Assembly: GCF_019602855.1 (NCBI RefSeq)
Contig: NZ_CP080767.1
Span: 2,852,001-2,916,000 of the forward strand
Direction: 5' to 3'
Source: Cupriavidus pinatubonensis
GTDB lineage: Bacteria; Pseudomonadota; Gammaproteobacteria; Burkholderiales; Burkholderiaceae
Length of the DNA stretch: 64,000 nt
Under the pieces are notes generated by a model. It saw only the letters and a list, made by a program, of their open reading frames with translations. It ran no database searches and was not told the DNA's origin. A program made the position numbers and the translations under genes. Position 1 is the first letter of the stretch; each line of letters begins with the position of its first letter. This document shows positions 17,988-28,542 of the stretch, piece after piece.

Positions 17988-18890
17988 TCAGGCGGGAAAT
18001 ACGCCCGTGGACAGGTATCGATCTCCCCTGTCGCAGACCACGAAAACGATCGTCGCGTTTTCCACCTCTTCAGCAACTCGCAAGGCCACGCACAGCGCGC
18101 CCGCCGCCGAGATACCGCTAAAGATGCCCTCCTCGCTTGCCATGCGCCGCGCCATGTGTTCCGCATCGGCCTGGCTCACGGGCTCGGTACGGTCCACGTA
18201 TTTCGCATCATAGATCTTCGGCAGATAAGCCTCCGGCCACTTGCGAATGCCTGGAATCCGCGAGCCTTCCGCCGGCTGCGCGCCGACGATCTCAATGGCC
18301 GGGTTCTGCTCTTTCAGGTATCGCGAAACGCCGGTGATTGTGCCGGTCGTTCCCATGGCCGATACGAAATGCGTAATCCGCCCTTCCGTATCGCGCCAGA
18401 TTTCCGGGCCGGTGGTTTCGTAGTGGGCCAGCGGATTATCCGGATTCCCGAACTGGTCCAGGATGACGCCCTTGCCCTCACGCTCCATCGAATCGGCGAG
18501 GTCGCGCGCGTACTCCATGCCGCCCTTCACCGGAGTCAGGATGATCTCGGCCCCATAGGCGGCCATGCTCTGGCGGCGTTCCAGGCTCAGATCTTCCGGC
18601 ATGATCAGCACCATCTTGTAGCCGCGGATGGCCGCGGCCATGGCGAGCGCGATGCCGGTATTTCCGGACGTGGCTTCGATCAGCGTGTCGCCGGGCTTGA
18701 TGCGGCCGCGCGCCTCAGCACGGGCGATCATCGACACGGCCGGGCGATCCTTGACTGACCCTGCCGGGTTGTTACCCTCGAGCTTGCCCAGGATGACGTT
18801 GCCGCGTGCGTCGTTGGCGGCACCGGGAATGCGCTGCAGTCTGACCAGCGGGGTATTGCCGATGGTGTCTTCGATTGTCTTGTAGGCCAT
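17988..18890 (-). CDS. cysM: cysteine synthase B (O-acetylserine sulfhydrylase)
   Basis: A 300-residue PLP-dependent enzyme that makes cysteine from O-acetylserine and sulfide (the B isozyme can also use thiosulfate). The N-terminal IEDTIGNTPLVRL, the PLP lysine in NPAGSVKDRPA (K47) and TSGNTGIALAMA are present. The length (~300) and the GSRIPGIRKWPEAYLP segment favour CysM over CysK. The start at 18890 was chosen because upstream in-frame sequence is not conserved in type and the family begins near YxTIEDxIGNTPL. Convergent with the LPS genes. Confidence 0.93.
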   Translation of the reverse strand: MAYKTIEDTIGNTPLVRLQRIPGAANDARGNVILGKLEGNNPAGSVKDRPAVSMIARAEARGRIKPGDTLIEATSGNTGIALAMAAAIRGYKMVLIMPEDLSLERRQSMAAYGAEIILTPVKGGMEYARDLADSMEREGKGVILDQFGNPDNPLAHYETTGPEIWRDTEGRITHFVSAMGTTGTITGVSRYLKEQNPAIEIVGAQPAEGSRIPGIRKWPEAYLPKIYDAKYVDRTEPVSQADAEHMARRMASEEGIFSGISAAGALCVALRVAEEVENATIVFVVCDRGDRYLSTGVFPA

Positions 18891-18987
18891 GGTGCGGGGT
18901 CGAAAATGTCTCGCACATTGTAATCCAGGCCCCTGACCCGCGCCGGCAGCGGCCCGTTGGGCCCACTGCCAGTGTGGATGCCCCGGC

Positions 18988-20286
18988 TTAAGCCTCCTTG
19001 TTGCCTTCGCCGAGCAGGTGGTAAAGCAGGATGCAACCGAACGTCGCGGTGCCAATGCCGCCCAGCGTCATGCCACCGAGCCTGAGCGTCAGGTCACCGG
19101 CCGCTACCGTCAGCGTCGCGCCCACTGTAATGAGGTTGCGCGAGCTGGAAAAGTCGACGTGATTCTGAACCCAGATACGGCCTGCCGTGGCAGCAATCAA
19201 GCCGAACACCACGATGGTCAAGCCGCCTATCACAGGGCCCGGAATGGTCAGGATCAGCGCACCGAACTTCGGCGAGAACCCGAGCAGGATGGCAACCGCA
19301 GCGGCCACGACGAAGATCAGCGTCGAATAGATCTTGGTCACGGCCATCACGCCCATGTTCTCGGCATAGGTGGTAACGCCGGTGCCGCCGCCACTGGCGG
19401 ACAGCATGGTCGCCACACCGTCGCCAATAAACGCACGGCCGATGTACGGATCGAGATTGCGGCCCGTCATCACGCCAATGGCCTTGATGTGACCGAGGTT
19501 CTCTGCGACCAGCACGATGGCCACCGGTGCGATCAGCAGCATGGCGCTGAATTCGAATACCGGCGAAGTGAACGCCGGCAGGCCGAACCAGTTCGCGGCG
19601 GCCACGCCAGCGAAATCGATTGGCTTGCCCAGGCCCATCAGGTTCGTGCCGACGAAATAAATCAGGTAGCCGAACAGGCCGCCGATCAGCACTGGAAGGC
19701 GACCGATCATGCCAGGCGCGCGCACTGCCACCAGTCCGACCGCCAGCACGGTCAGCAAGCCGACCCACGTATCGAACGACGATCCGCTCACGGCCTTTAC
19801 CGCCACCGGCGCGAGGTTCAGTCCGATGGCTGCGACGATCGCGCCCGTGACCACAGGCGGCATCAGCTTTTCCACCCAGCTATAGCCGACTGCCTGAACG
19901 ACGAGGCCGATCACCGTGTACAACGCGCCTGCGGCGATGATGCCGCCCAGCGCGACCGGGATATTGGTATTGGGTCCGCTGCCCGCATAGCCGGTGGCCG
20001 CGATCACGACGGCGATGAACGCGAAGCTGGAGCCCAGATAGCTGGGCACGCGGCCGCGCACGCACAGGAAAAAGATAAGCGTGCCGATGCCAGAGAAAAG
20101 GATGGCGATGTTCGGGTTGAATCCCATCAGGATCGGCGCGATAGCCGTGGAACCGAACATCGCCACCACGTGCTGGATGCCGGCAAGTACCGTCTGCCCG
20201 GTGGGCAGGCGCTCGTCCGGACCGATGACCCCTTCCGTCTTCAGTCGCCACTTCGGCAGGAACCCTGTGTCCTCGCCATTGGTCAT
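18988..20286 (-). CDS. uracil/xanthine family permease (NCS2)
   Basis: A 432-residue integral membrane nucleobase:cation symporter of the NCS2 family with about 12-14 hydrophobic segments. Typical family motifs: GIQHVVAMFGSTAIAPILMG near the start, LIAPVAIVLVAENLGHIKA in helix 8 and GGGTGVTTYAENMGVMAVT in helix 10. Similarity in type is to UraA and RutG (uracil). The start at 20286 is supported by GGGAG upstream; a longer frame has no family sequence. Substrate is probably a pyrimidine, but xanthine-type substrates cannot be excluded. Confidence 0.9.
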   Translation of the reverse strand: MTNGEDTGFLPKWRLKTEGVIGPDERLPTGQTVLAGIQHVVAMFGSTAIAPILMGFNPNIAILFSGIGTLIFFLCVRGRVPSYLGSSFAFIAVVIAATGYAGSGPNTNIPVALGGIIAAGALYTVIGLVVQAVGYSWVEKLMPPVVTGAIVAAIGLNLAPVAVKAVSGSSFDTWVGLLTVLAVGLVAVRAPGMIGRLPVLIGGLFGYLIYFVGTNLMGLGKPIDFAGVAAANWFGLPAFTSPVFEFSAMLLIAPVAIVLVAENLGHIKAIGVMTGRNLDPYIGRAFIGDGVATMLSASGGGTGVTTYAENMGVMAVTKIYSTLIFVVAAAVAILLGFSPKFGALILTIPGPVIGGLTIVVFGLIAATAGRIWVQNHVDFSSSRNLITVGATLTVAAGDLTLRLGGMTLGGIGTATFGCILLYHLLGEGNKEA

Positions 20287-20514
20287 TGTTATGCTCCCTG
20301 TTGTTCTGCCGGGCTCTCCCTGGCCCATTGGGAAGGGCGAGGCCTGGCCTGGTTATACAGATCGCGCGGCCGGAGAAACCACCTGGCCCGCGCTGGCTGC
20401 CGCATGATACTCCGCCGCTCCCGGCAAGCGAAGAACAGTGCGCCTGACTAGCACGAGCCATACCAACGGCACAACATCGAATCTGACACAAGGAACAAGG
20501 TGGCGAAGGACCAC

Positions 20515-20546
20515 GGCACCCGGGCACCCCCTTTGCGCCGGGTGCC
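20515..20546 (-). terminator. hairpin downstream of the ComEA-like gene
   Basis: A perfect 9-bp stem GGCACCCGG/CCGGGTGCC with a 14-base loop just after the ComEA-like stop on the minus strand. Not followed by a convincing T run. Confidence 0.45.
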
Positions 20547-20554
20547 ATGCGTGA

Positions 20555-20893
20555 TCAGCGCTTCGCGGAGCGCTGGGCGGCCGCTGCGCCGGCAGGGGCC
20601 GCTGCCGCCGGCGCAGCCTTGGCGCCGATCGTCAGCCCACCCTCCTGCATGCGGGCGACCGACTTGGCTCCCACGCCGCTGACGCGTTCGGCAAGATCGG
20701 CCGCACTTTTGTAGGGCCCGTGCTTGGTGCGTTCGTCGATGATGTTCTTTGCAGTTGCAGGCCCGATGCCTTTCACCGAGGTAAGCGCGGTTGCGTCGGC
20801 CGTATTGACATCCACTGCTGCCATCGCGGCACCGGTGAGCGCCATCCAGATTGCAGCGGCCAGGCAGCCGCGCTTGAACAATGCCTTGAACAT
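20555..20893 (-). CDS. ComEA-like helix-hairpin-helix protein
   Basis: A 112-residue protein with an N-terminal signal peptide (MFKALFKRGCLAAAIWMALT, cleavage likely after AMAA) and a ComEA-type HhH domain: VDVNTADATALTSVKGIGPA (about residues 26-45) and a second hairpin VSGVGAKSVARMQ. Such proteins bind double-stranded DNA in the periplasm and help natural transformation in many bacteria; short paralogs are common and not always tied to competence. The Ala/Pro-rich tail is low complexity. The start at 20893 has AAGGGGA upstream. Confidence 0.85.
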   Translation of the reverse strand: MFKALFKRGCLAAAIWMALTGAAMAAVDVNTADATALTSVKGIGPATAKNIIDERTKHGPYKSAADLAERVSGVGAKSVARMQEGGLTIGAKAAPAAAAPAGAAAAQRSAKR

Positions 20894-21045
20894 TTGTGAG
20901 TTCCCCTTCCGTTTGCGTTGCCTTGCCGGAATTGGCAAGGTGCGCTCAGGATAGGACCCGCCGCATGCGCCAGCGCATGCGGCAACAAACGTTCACGTGG
21001 ATTGCACGGAGATGTTTCCGAGCATCGAAGCGCCGCCGGGCGCGC

Positions 21046-22041
21046 TCACTGGCCGCGTTCGAGCAGCCACTGGCAATAGCGTGCCACGCCTTCCTCCATC
21101 GCAACGAAAGGAGCGGTGTAGCCAGCTTCGCGAAGGCGCGAACTGTCCGATTGGGTGAAGCTCTGGTAGCGCCCGCGCAGTGCATCGGGGAATCGCAAGT
21201 ATTCCAGCAGCCCTTCCTGCACGAGCTCCTCAAGGGCCAACGGCGGCTTGTCCTCCGCCGCGCGCAGGGTGTTGACGACAACACAGGCGACATCGTTGAA
21301 TGAGCGCGCATGGCCGGAACCGACGTTGAAGATGCCCGATCGGCGCGGATGATCGAGAAAGAACAGGTTCACCTTGACCACATCGTCGATGGAAACGAAA
21401 TCGTGGCTCTGGCAGCCCGGCCCATGGCCGCCGTGCTCGCCGAACAGCTTGACGGTGCCTTCGGCACGGAATTGCTCGAACTGCTGGCACACGATCGAGG
21501 CCATGCGGGCCTTGTGCGCCTCACCCGGGCCATACACGTTGAAATAGCGCAGCCCGACAACCTGAGACAGCGCGCCATCGAGCCTGTTGCGCACGGCCTG
21601 GTCGAACAGGAACTTGGAGTAGCCGTAGACGCTCAGCGGCCGCTCGTACTCGCGCGCTTCGCGAAACGAGTGCGACTCGCCGTAGACCGCCGCAGACGAG
21701 GCATAGATGAACTGGGTGTCCTGCGCGAGGCAGAGCTCCATAAGCGTCTTGCTGTAGCGATAGTTGTTCTCCATCAGGTAGCGCCCGTCCTGCTCCATCG
21801 TGTCGGTGCAGGCCCCAAGATGGAAAACAGCGCGTACCCGGCCGAACTCGCCCCGCTCGAACCGGGACAGGAAATCGTCCTTATCGAGGTAGTCGCGGAT
21901 TTCACAGTCCACCAGATTGTGGAACTTGTCCGCGCGGTGCAGATTGTCGACCGCGACGATGTGGTTCTCGCCGCGCGCGTTCAATCCCTTGACGAGGTTG
22001 CTGCCGATGAATCCTGCAGCGCCGGTGACGATGATGGTCAT
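21046..22041 (-). CDS. hldD: ADP-L-glycero-D-manno-heptose 6-epimerase
   Basis: A 331-residue short-chain dehydrogenase/reductase that converts ADP-D,D-heptose to ADP-L,D-heptose, the donor for LPS inner core synthesis. The NAD(P)-binding motif is GAAGFIGSN (residues 7-15) and the catalytic YxxxK is Y139-K143 in [11 protein letters not shown]. Length is usual. It is downstream of hldA with 49 bases between, so the two heptose genes are probably co-transcribed with ugd and lapAB. Products feed heptosyltransferases such as the GT9 enzymes at 14.7-17.9 kb (inference). Confidence 0.96.
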   Translation of the reverse strand: MTIIVTGAAGFIGSNLVKGLNARGENHIVAVDNLHRADKFHNLVDCEIRDYLDKDDFLSRFERGEFGRVRAVFHLGACTDTMEQDGRYLMENNYRYSKTLMELCLAQDTQFIYASSAAVYGESHSFREAREYERPLSVYGYSKFLFDQAVRNRLDGALSQVVGLRYFNVYGPGEAHKARMASIVCQQFEQFRAEGTVKLFGEHGGHGPGCQSHDFVSIDDVVKVNLFFLDHPRRSGIFNVGSGHARSFNDVACVVVNTLRAAEDKPPLALEELVQEGLLEYLRFPDALRGRYQSFTQSDSSRLREAGYTAPFVAMEEGVARYCQWLLERGQ

Positions 22042-22090
22042 GATCGGTCCGACAGAGAGTTCAACAGGGCGCGCCGGAAGACACAGGCGA

Positions 22091-23038
22091 TCAGCCGGCA
22101 GCGCCGAACAGTTCCGGGTAGCTAACGACGGCAGTACCCAGCTTGCCCACGACAATGCCGCCAGCGCGGTTGGCGAACTGCACCGCCTGCTTCAGCGACA
22201 CGCCGGCCGCCAGCATGGTCGCCAGCGTGGCGATCACGGTATCGCCGGCACCTGATACATCATAGACTTCCCGCGCCTGTGCCGAGACGTGCAGTACCTC
22301 AGCCTCCGTGTAAAGAGTCATACCCTCTTCCGAACGGGTGAGCAGCAGCGCTTCGAGCTGCAAGTCACGCCGCAGGTTCTGGGCGCGCGCGGTGAGGTCC
22401 TGTTCGCTTTTCCAGGCGCCCACGACGCGCCGGATCTCGGCGCGGTTGGGAGTGATCAGCGTGGCACCACGGTAGCGCGAATAGTCGTCGCCCTTCGGAT
22501 CGACGAGCACCATCCGCCCGGCCGCGCGGCCGGCCTCGACCATGCGGCCCACGTGGGTCAGCCCGCCCTTGCCATAGTCCGACAGCACCAGTACCTCGTA
22601 CTGCTTCACGAGTTCCTGGAAACCTTCGAGCACCGACAGCAAGACCTCATGCGTCGGCGGGTTCTCGAAATCCACGCGCAGCAACTGCTGCTGGTGCGCG
22701 AGCACGCGCAGCTTGATCGTCGTGTTGACGCTGGCGTCGCGGTGCAGGTACGGCTGGACTTTGCACGCCGACAGCAACGATTCGATGGTGCGGCCGGGCT
22801 CATCGTCACCGACGACGCCGAGCATGCCGACCTGCGCACCGAGCGCGGCCGAGTTGCGCGCCACGTTGGCGGCGCCGCCCAGGCGCTCATCGCTGCGCTT
22901 GATCTGGACGACCGGTACCGGCGCCTCCGGCGAAATGCGCTCGACGTCGCCGAACCAATAGCGGTCCAGCATCATGTCGCCGACCACCAGGATGCGCGCC
23001 TGGCCGATCTGATCCTGCGAAATTTGATTCATACCCAT
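22091..23038 (-). CDS. hldA: D-glycero-beta-D-manno-heptose-7-phosphate kinase
   Basis: A 315-residue PfkB-family kinase that phosphorylates heptose 7-phosphate at O-1. The [17 protein letters not shown] start, [13 protein letters not shown] and the catalytic [13 protein letters not shown] motif are visible. It corresponds to the N-terminal half of E. coli HldE; the adenylyltransferase domain is absent, so a separate HldC must be encoded elsewhere. The start may be the second Met (23032). It sits between ugd and hldD with short gaps. Confidence 0.93.
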   Translation of the reverse strand: MGMNQISQDQIGQARILVVGDMMLDRYWFGDVERISPEAPVPVVQIKRSDERLGGAANVARNSAALGAQVGMLGVVGDDEPGRTIESLLSACKVQPYLHRDASVNTTIKLRVLAHQQQLLRVDFENPPTHEVLLSVLEGFQELVKQYEVLVLSDYGKGGLTHVGRMVEAGRAAGRMVLVDPKGDDYSRYRGATLITPNRAEIRRVVGAWKSEQDLTARAQNLRRDLQLEALLLTRSEEGMTLYTEAEVLHVSAQAREVYDVSGAGDTVIATLATMLAAGVSLKQAVQFANRAGGIVVGKLGTAVVSYPELFGAAG

Positions 23039-23089
23039 GATTCCTCCGGCAAGCCTGTCCGTCTTCGGACAGGCGCGCTGCTGATGCGT

Positions 23090-24463
23090 TCAGCGCTTCG
23101 CGGCCGATCGCCCGATCGCGTGGTATTCGATGCCGGCCTGCGCCATGGCTTCCGGCTCGTACAGGTTACGTCCATCGAAGATCACCGGCGTCTTCAGGCG
23201 CCGCTTGATCTGCTCGAAATCCGGGCTGCGGAAGACCTTCCATTCCGTCACGATCACCAGCGCGTCGGCACCATCGAGGGTCTCCATCTGGGCAGCGTGG
23301 AAACTGAGCCGGTCGATACCACCCGGAATGTCGGCGAGATCCGTTTCCAGCACGCGCCTCGCCTCTTCCATGGACACCGGATCGTGCATGCGCAGCGTTG
23401 CCCCGCGCGAGACCAGTTCGCGCGCGAGCACGCGGGACGGCGCTTCGCGCATATCGTCGGTGTTCGGCTTGAACGCCAGCCCCCAGATGGCAAAGGTGTG
23501 GCCGCTCAGGTCATCGCCAAACCGGCGCAGCACCTTGTCGCCGAGCACCTGCTTCTGAGCACCGTTCACGGCTTCGACAGCCTCCAGCACGCGCATCGGC
23601 TTGCCGTGGTCCGACGCCGTGCGCATCAGCGCCTGCACATCCTTCGGGAAGCAAGAACCGCCATAGCCTGCACCCGCATACAAAAAACTGTAGCCGATAC
23701 GCGGATCCGAGCCGATGCCCATGCGAACGAGTTCGATGTCGGCACCAACCTCGTCGGCCAGATTGGCCAGTTCGTTCATGAATGAAATACGCGTGGCCAG
23801 CATGGAGTTGGCGGCGTACTTGGTGAATTCCGCCGAGCGCACATCCATGTAGAAGGTGCGTTCGTGGTTGCGGTTGAATGGCGCATAGAGCTGCCGCATG
23901 GTGGCCTGCGCGTGGCGCCCGGCAGCGTCGGCGCTGCAGCCGAGCACGATGCGATCCGGACGCATGAAGTCTTCGACCGCAGCGCCTTCCTTGAGGAATT
24001 CCGGGTTCGACACCACGGAATACTGCAGGTCCTCCAGGCCGCGCGCGGCAAGCTCCTCGCGAATCACAGCGGCTACGCGGTCGCCCGTGCCGACCGGCAC
24101 CGTGGACTTGTCGACGACGACCTTGAAGCCGGTCATATGGCGGCCGATATTGCGCGCCGCCGCAAGCACATACTTCAGATCCGCCGAGCCGTCTTCATCG
24201 GGCGGGGTGCCAACGGCGATGAACTGCACATCGGCGTGCTCGACGCTCGCCGCCACATCGGTCGAGAACGTCAGCCGCCCGGCCGCGCGATTGCGCTGGA
24301 TGATTTCCTGAAGCCCCGGCTCGTAGATCGGCACACCGCCGGCGTTGAGCAAGGCAATCTTCTTTTCGTCGACGTCGAGGCAGAACACATCGTTGCCGAG
24401 TTCGGCCAGGCACGCGCCGGTAACGAGGCCAACATAGCCACTGCCAATAATGGTGACTTTCAT
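23090..24463 (-). CDS. ugd: UDP-glucose 6-dehydrogenase
   Basis: A 457-residue NAD-dependent enzyme that oxidises UDP-glucose twice to UDP-glucuronate, a precursor for exopolysaccharide, LPS and 4-amino-arabinose. The Rossmann motif [17 protein letters not shown] begins at residue 7, and the catalytic Cys lies in [17 protein letters not shown]. The segment [20 protein letters not shown] marks the C-terminal domain. It is 36 bases downstream of lapB and 51 bases before hldA, part of the envelope-biosynthesis run on the minus strand. Confidence 0.95.
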   Translation of the reverse strand: MKVTIIGSGYVGLVTGACLAELGNDVFCLDVDEKKIALLNAGGVPIYEPGLQEIIQRNRAAGRLTFSTDVAASVEHADVQFIAVGTPPDEDGSADLKYVLAAARNIGRHMTGFKVVVDKSTVPVGTGDRVAAVIREELAARGLEDLQYSVVSNPEFLKEGAAVEDFMRPDRIVLGCSADAAGRHAQATMRQLYAPFNRNHERTFYMDVRSAEFTKYAANSMLATRISFMNELANLADEVGADIELVRMGIGSDPRIGYSFLYAGAGYGGSCFPKDVQALMRTASDHGKPMRVLEAVEAVNGAQKQVLGDKVLRRFGDDLSGHTFAIWGLAFKPNTDDMREAPSRVLARELVSRGATLRMHDPVSMEEARRVLETDLADIPGGIDRLSFHAAQMETLDGADALVIVTEWKVFRSPDFEQIKRRLKTPVIFDGRNLYEPEAMAQAGIEYHAIGRSAAKR

Positions 24464-24499
24464 AGCATTTACATGAAATTAGTTCGCGTGGCGGCCTGG

Positions 24500-25723
24500 T
24501 CAGCCGAGCGCTTCGGATCGCCGGGGCGCATAGGTCTCCCAGCGGTTGCAGCCGGGACATTGCCAGTAGAAAAGCCGCGCACGGAAGCCGCATTCGCGGC
24601 AGGTGTAGCGGGCCAGGTTGCGCGTACGCAATTGCAGCAGGTCGCGGATCGCCGTGACCTCCTTTGTCTTGTCGCCCTCAACGGTCTCGCCGGTATCGGC
24701 TTCGCTGCCATTGCCGGCCATTGCGCCGGCTGGCGCCATACTGGCGGCCTGCGCCTCGAAGTACCGGGTCAGGGCCAGCAGCGTCGGCTGGCGGCGCAGT
24801 TGCTCGCGCATCAGCCGGGTCGCCGCTTCCGGCCCGTTCTGGTCGAGTTCCGTCTTGAACGCAACGTCGAGCAGTTCAGCCGCAAGACTGCCCTTCAGCA
24901 GACCGCGCAGCCAATCCAGTGCGACGCCTTGTTCGCCGAGGCCGGCATAGGCTTTCACCACGCGCTCTGCGACCAGCGGCAGGAAGGACGCATCCTGTCG
25001 CTCGATGCCGAGCCAGTGGCCCAACGCGGCGCGCGCATTACCGGCAGCCGCCGCCACATCGCCAAGCAGGATCGGCGCGCGCACATTGGCGGGATTTTCC
25101 TGGACCGCCTGGTTCAGCCACTTGACGGCGTCTTCAGGACGCTTGCGTTGCAGCGCATCCTGCGCCAGTTCGCAGCAGAACTGGGCAATTTGCAGGCGGT
25201 AGTCCTTATTCTCGAGCGCCTGCAGCTCGCGCGCGGCATCGATGGCCTTCTGCCATTCTTTCTCCACTTCATAGAGTTCAAGCAGCACCCGCTTGGCTGA
25301 CGCCGCGTACGGGCCAGACATCAGCCGGCGCAACGACTCTTCGGCGCGATCCAGCAGGCCCGCACGCAAGAAGTCCTGCCCCAGTTCATACAGCGCGTGC
25401 TCACGCTCTGGCTCGGGCAGATCCGGACGTGTGGCGAGGTTCTGGTGCACACGGATGGCGCGCTCGGTTTCGCCACGGCGACGGAACAGCGCGCCAAGCG
25501 CAAAGTGCAGTTCGGTGGTCTCCGGATCGAGCCGCGCGACCTCGATGAAGGCGTCGATGGCCTGGTCCGGCTGCTCATTGAGCAGGAAATTGAGGCCCTT
25601 GAAATACGAGCGCGGCAAGGCACCCTGCTCGCTGATGAGCTGGCGCACATCGAAGCGTGCCGCCATCCATCCAAGGCCAAAGACAAGTGGCAGCGCAAGC
25701 AGCCACCAGGTTTCAAACATCAT
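24500..25723 (-). CDS. lapB: lipopolysaccharide assembly protein B
   Basis: A 407-residue inner-membrane-anchored TPR protein. It has one N-terminal transmembrane helix (WWLLALPLVFGLGWMAA), a series of TPR repeats (about residues 35-330) and a C-terminal rubredoxin-like metal site with two CxxC pairs (CRECG and CPGCN). In E. coli LapB (YciM) adapts LpxC for proteolysis by FtsH and so balances LPS synthesis. A linker with low-complexity Ala/Gly/Met (about 315-350) precedes the metal site. It follows lapA by 3 bases, the standard lapAB pair. Confidence 0.94.
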   Translation of the reverse strand: MMFETWWLLALPLVFGLGWMAARFDVRQLISEQGALPRSYFKGLNFLLNEQPDQAIDAFIEVARLDPETTELHFALGALFRRRGETERAIRVHQNLATRPDLPEPEREHALYELGQDFLRAGLLDRAEESLRRLMSGPYAASAKRVLLELYEVEKEWQKAIDAARELQALENKDYRLQIAQFCCELAQDALQRKRPEDAVKWLNQAVQENPANVRAPILLGDVAAAAGNARAALGHWLGIERQDASFLPLVAERVVKAYAGLGEQGVALDWLRGLLKGSLAAELLDVAFKTELDQNGPEAATRLMREQLRRQPTLLALTRYFEAQAASMAPAGAMAGNGSEADTGETVEGDKTKEVTAIRDLLQLRTRNLARYTCRECGFRARLFYWQCPGCNRWETYAPRRSEALG

Positions 25724-25726
25724 GGA

Positions 25727-26047
25727 TCAGACTTTCGGGCCAATTACGTTGTAAGGAGCACTTTTGCCTTCACGTGCGGCATTATCGGAGGCCGCTTGAC
25801 GGCCGGCATCACCGAGCGCACGGCGCAGCCGCGCGACCTCCATGCGCTGGCGCATCAGGCCTGGTGCCACCGCTGCCAGTGCCGCGACGGCGCCGAGGAC
25901 AAACGCCACGAACAGGATCAGGATCAGCGGGGCGCGCCAGACAGCATCAAAGAAAAGCTGTAGCGAAGCGTCCGCGGTATTGCGCAGCGCGAGCACGAAC
26001 AGCAGCGCAAACAGGACGATGCGAATAATCCAGGCGACGAGTTTCAT
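25727..26047 (-). CDS. lapA: lipopolysaccharide assembly protein A (LapA, DUF1049)
   Basis: A 106-residue membrane protein with two hydrophobic helices (IIRIVLFALLFVLALRNT and APLILILFVAFVLGAVAAL) and a charged C-terminal helix (MRQRMEVARLRRALG). This matches the DUF1049/LapA family that pairs with LapB. The start at 26047 was chosen because the family begins just before the first helix and the upstream extension is not membrane-like. Confidence 0.9.
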   Translation of the reverse strand: MKLVAWIIRIVLFALLFVLALRNTADASLQLFFDAVWRAPLILILFVAFVLGAVAALAAVAPGLMRQRMEVARLRRALGDAGRQAASDNAAREGKSAPYNVIGPKV

Positions 26048-26175
26048 GCGGTATAAGCAGGCGTGGCGTTGCGGGAGCGCACAGGCGCATCGCTGGAGTG
26101 CGGCAGACCCCGGCATTGTAGCGGAATCACTTCCAGCAAATGAAAACGGCACGTTCCCGATGGGATGCCCAAAAT

Positions 26176-26207
26176 GAAAAAGCGCCCCGCAATGGAGCGC
26201 TTTTTTA
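26176..26207. terminator. intrinsic terminator between ihfB and lapA
   Basis: AAAAAGCGC and GCGCTTTTTT form a stem with A and T runs on both sides. On the minus strand it follows ihfB, and it separates the supraoperon from lapAB. Confidence 0.85.
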
Positions 26208-26241
26208 TTTGCGACAACACAGTGCCGGCAGACGGATCGCG

Positions 26242-26655
26242 TCAGGAGCGGGCCAGGTTCAGCCCGCCACCTTCATGCAGCACCGCCGGGCTGCCCGGCG
26301 CGGCGCCCTGAGGGCCCTTGCCGGACGGCGTACCGGTCAGGTGTCCGTTACCCGAACCGCCCGAAGACGGCGTGAGGTTCCGGTCTACCCGTTCGCGCAA
26401 CTCCTTGCCCGCCTTGAAGTGCGGCACCCGTTTCTCGGGCACGAGCACTCGCTCGCCGGACTTGGGGTTGCGCCCAACGCGCGGCGGACGCCGATTCAGA
26501 CCAAAACTGCCGAATCCGCGGATCTCGATGCGATGGCCATCGGCCAGCGCATCGGACATCGCGTCGAGTATCGTTTTCACCGAGATGTCCGCATCCCGCA
26601 GCAGCAACTGCGGAAAGCGGGCAGCCAGTTTTTCGACGAGCTCCGACTTGGTCAT
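26242..26655 (-). CDS. ihfB: integration host factor subunit beta
   Basis: A 137-residue nucleoid protein that with IhfA bends DNA at specific sites. The HU/IHF core fills residues 1-92: [37 protein letters not shown] and [18 protein letters not shown]-beta is usually about 95-100 residues; here a Gly/Pro/Ser-rich tail of ~45 residues follows. Such tails occur in Burkholderiaceae IhfB. It lies 30 bases after rpsA, the conserved rpsA-ihfB order. Confidence 0.95.
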   Translation of the reverse strand: MTKSELVEKLAARFPQLLLRDADISVKTILDAMSDALADGHRIEIRGFGSFGLNRRPPRVGRNPKSGERVLVPEKRVPHFKAGKELRERVDRNLTPSSGGSGNGHLTGTPSGKGPQGAAPGSPAVLHEGGGLNLARS

Positions 26656-26685
26656 GGGCGTTCGCGCGGGCGTCAGGGCCTGCGA

Positions 26686-28380
26686 TTACTGGTTGTCCTG
26701 GCCGAGCTTGGCCTTCAGCAGGGCGCCCAGGTTGGTCGTACCAGCGGTGCTGGTGTCGGCCTGGAACTTCTGCATGGCTTCCTGCTGCTCGACGTTGTCC
26801 TTGGCCTTGATCGACAGGTTGATGTTGCGCGACTTGCGGTCGACGTTCACCACCAGAGCGGTGATCTGCTCGCCTTCCTTCAGCACGTTGCGGGCGTCTT
26901 CCACGCGGTCAGCGGAGATTTCCGATGCGCGCAGGTAGCCTTCCACGTCGTCAGCCAGCTGAACCACGGCACCCTTCGGATCGACAGCCTTGATGGTGCC
27001 GGTCACGAGCGAGCCCTTGTCGTTGGCCGAGATGAAGTTGTTGAACGGATCGCCCGACAGCTGCTTGATGCCCAGCGAGATGCGTTCCTTGTCGACGTCG
27101 ATGCCCAGGACAACGGCTTCCACTTCGTCGCCCTTCTTGTACTTGCGCACAGCCTCTTCGCCGGTCTCTTGCCACGACAGGTCGGACAGGTGCACCAGGC
27201 CGTCGATGCCGCCCGGCAGACCGATGAACACGCCGAAGTCGGTGATCGACTTGATCTGGCCGCTCAGCTTGTCGCCCTTCTTGTGGTTGCGCGAGAAATC
27301 GTCCCACGGATTGGCCTTGCACTGCTTCATGCCCAGGCTGATACGACGCTTGTCTTCGTCGATATCCAGGACCATGACTTCCACTTCGTCGCCCAGCTGG
27401 ACAACCTTCGACGGAGCCACGTTCTTGTTGGTCCAGTCCATTTCGGACACGTGCACCAGGCCTTCGATACCGGCTTCGATCTCGACGAACGCGCCGTAGT
27501 CGGTCAGGTTGGTCACCTTGCCGAACAGGCGGGTGCCTTGCGGGTAGCGGCGCGAGATGCCCACCCACGGATCTTCGCCCAGCTGCTTCACGCCCAGCGA
27601 AACGCGGTTCTTCTCTTGGTCGAACTTGAGGATCTTGGCGGTGATTTCCTGGCCAACCGACAGCACTTCGCTCGGATGACGCACGCGACGCCATGCCAGA
27701 TCGGTGATGTGCAGCAGGCCGTCGATGCCACCCAGGTCCACGAACGCGCCGTAGTCGGTGATGTTCTTGACGATACCGTTGACGATGGCGCCTTCCTTCA
27801 GGGTTTCCATCAGCTTCTGGCGCTCTTCGCCCAGCGTGGCTTCGACCACGGCACGGCGCGACAGCACAACGTTGTTGCGCTTGCGGTCCAGCTTGATGAC
27901 CTTGAATTCCAGGGTCTTGCCTTCGTACGGGGTGGTGTCCTTGATCGGACGCACGTCAACCAGCGAACCCGGCAGGAACGCGCGGATGCCGTTGACCATG
28001 ACCGTCAGGCCGCCCTTGACCTTGCCGGTCACGGTACCCGAGATGATTTCGCCGTCTTCCAGCGCCTTCTCGAGGTTCAGCCACGATGCCAGGCGCTTGG
28101 CCTTGTCGCGGGAAAGGATGGTGTCGCCATAGCCGTTCTCGAGTGCGTCGATGGCCACGGAGACGTAGTCGCCGGCCTGCACTTCGAGTTCGCCCTGGTC
28201 GTTCAGGAACTCCTCCACCGGCACGAAAGCCTCGGACTTGAGGCCAGCGTTGACAACCACGAAGTTGTGGTCGATGCGCACGACTTCAGCGGAGATCACT
28301 TCGCCAGCCTTCATATTGGAGCGGGCGATCGATTCCTCGAACAGTGCGGCAAAGGATTCGTTAGTTTGCAGGTCGGACAT
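26686..28380 (-). CDS. rpsA: 30S ribosomal protein S1
   Basis: A 564-residue protein made of six S1 RNA-binding repeats; it melts mRNA structure and helps initiation on the ribosome. Repeats are recognisable from motifs such as [38 protein letters not shown] and [19 protein letters not shown]. The chosen ATG at 28380 is the family start ([17 protein letters not shown]). No Shine-Dalgarno sequence precedes it, as is known for rpsA, whose initiation region is recognised through structure and S1 autoregulation. It follows cmk. Confidence 0.97.
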   Translation of the reverse strand: MSDLQTNESFAALFEESIARSNMKAGEVISAEVVRIDHNFVVVNAGLKSEAFVPVEEFLNDQGELEVQAGDYVSVAIDALENGYGDTILSRDKAKRLASWLNLEKALEDGEIISGTVTGKVKGGLTVMVNGIRAFLPGSLVDVRPIKDTTPYEGKTLEFKVIKLDRKRNNVVLSRRAVVEATLGEERQKLMETLKEGAIVNGIVKNITDYGAFVDLGGIDGLLHITDLAWRRVRHPSEVLSVGQEITAKILKFDQEKNRVSLGVKQLGEDPWVGISRRYPQGTRLFGKVTNLTDYGAFVEIEAGIEGLVHVSEMDWTNKNVAPSKVVQLGDEVEVMVLDIDEDKRRISLGMKQCKANPWDDFSRNHKKGDKLSGQIKSITDFGVFIGLPGGIDGLVHLSDLSWQETGEEAVRKYKKGDEVEAVVLGIDVDKERISLGIKQLSGDPFNNFISANDKGSLVTGTIKAVDPKGAVVQLADDVEGYLRASEISADRVEDARNVLKEGEQITALVVNVDRKSRNINLSIKAKDNVEQQEAMQKFQADTSTAGTTNLGALLKAKLGQDNQ

Positions 28381-28542
28381 AAACGTAAGTAGCAATCCGC
28401 GGTACACCGGCCGGCGCGAGGATCGCGCGCAGTCTGCCATGTGCAGCGGGGTCAGGTTGAACACTGCCGGCTTCGCCCCTGTGGTTACGGAGCCGACACC
28501 TGGTACGGGAAGCGTCCATCGCTTGGGTACGCGCTGACAATG

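Noticed and set aside
26140-28392. Long plus-strand open frame of about 750 codons opposite rpsA
   Set aside because: Antisense to S1 repeats; the repeated [13 protein letters not shown] pattern is a mirror of the S1 motifs, not a repeat protein.
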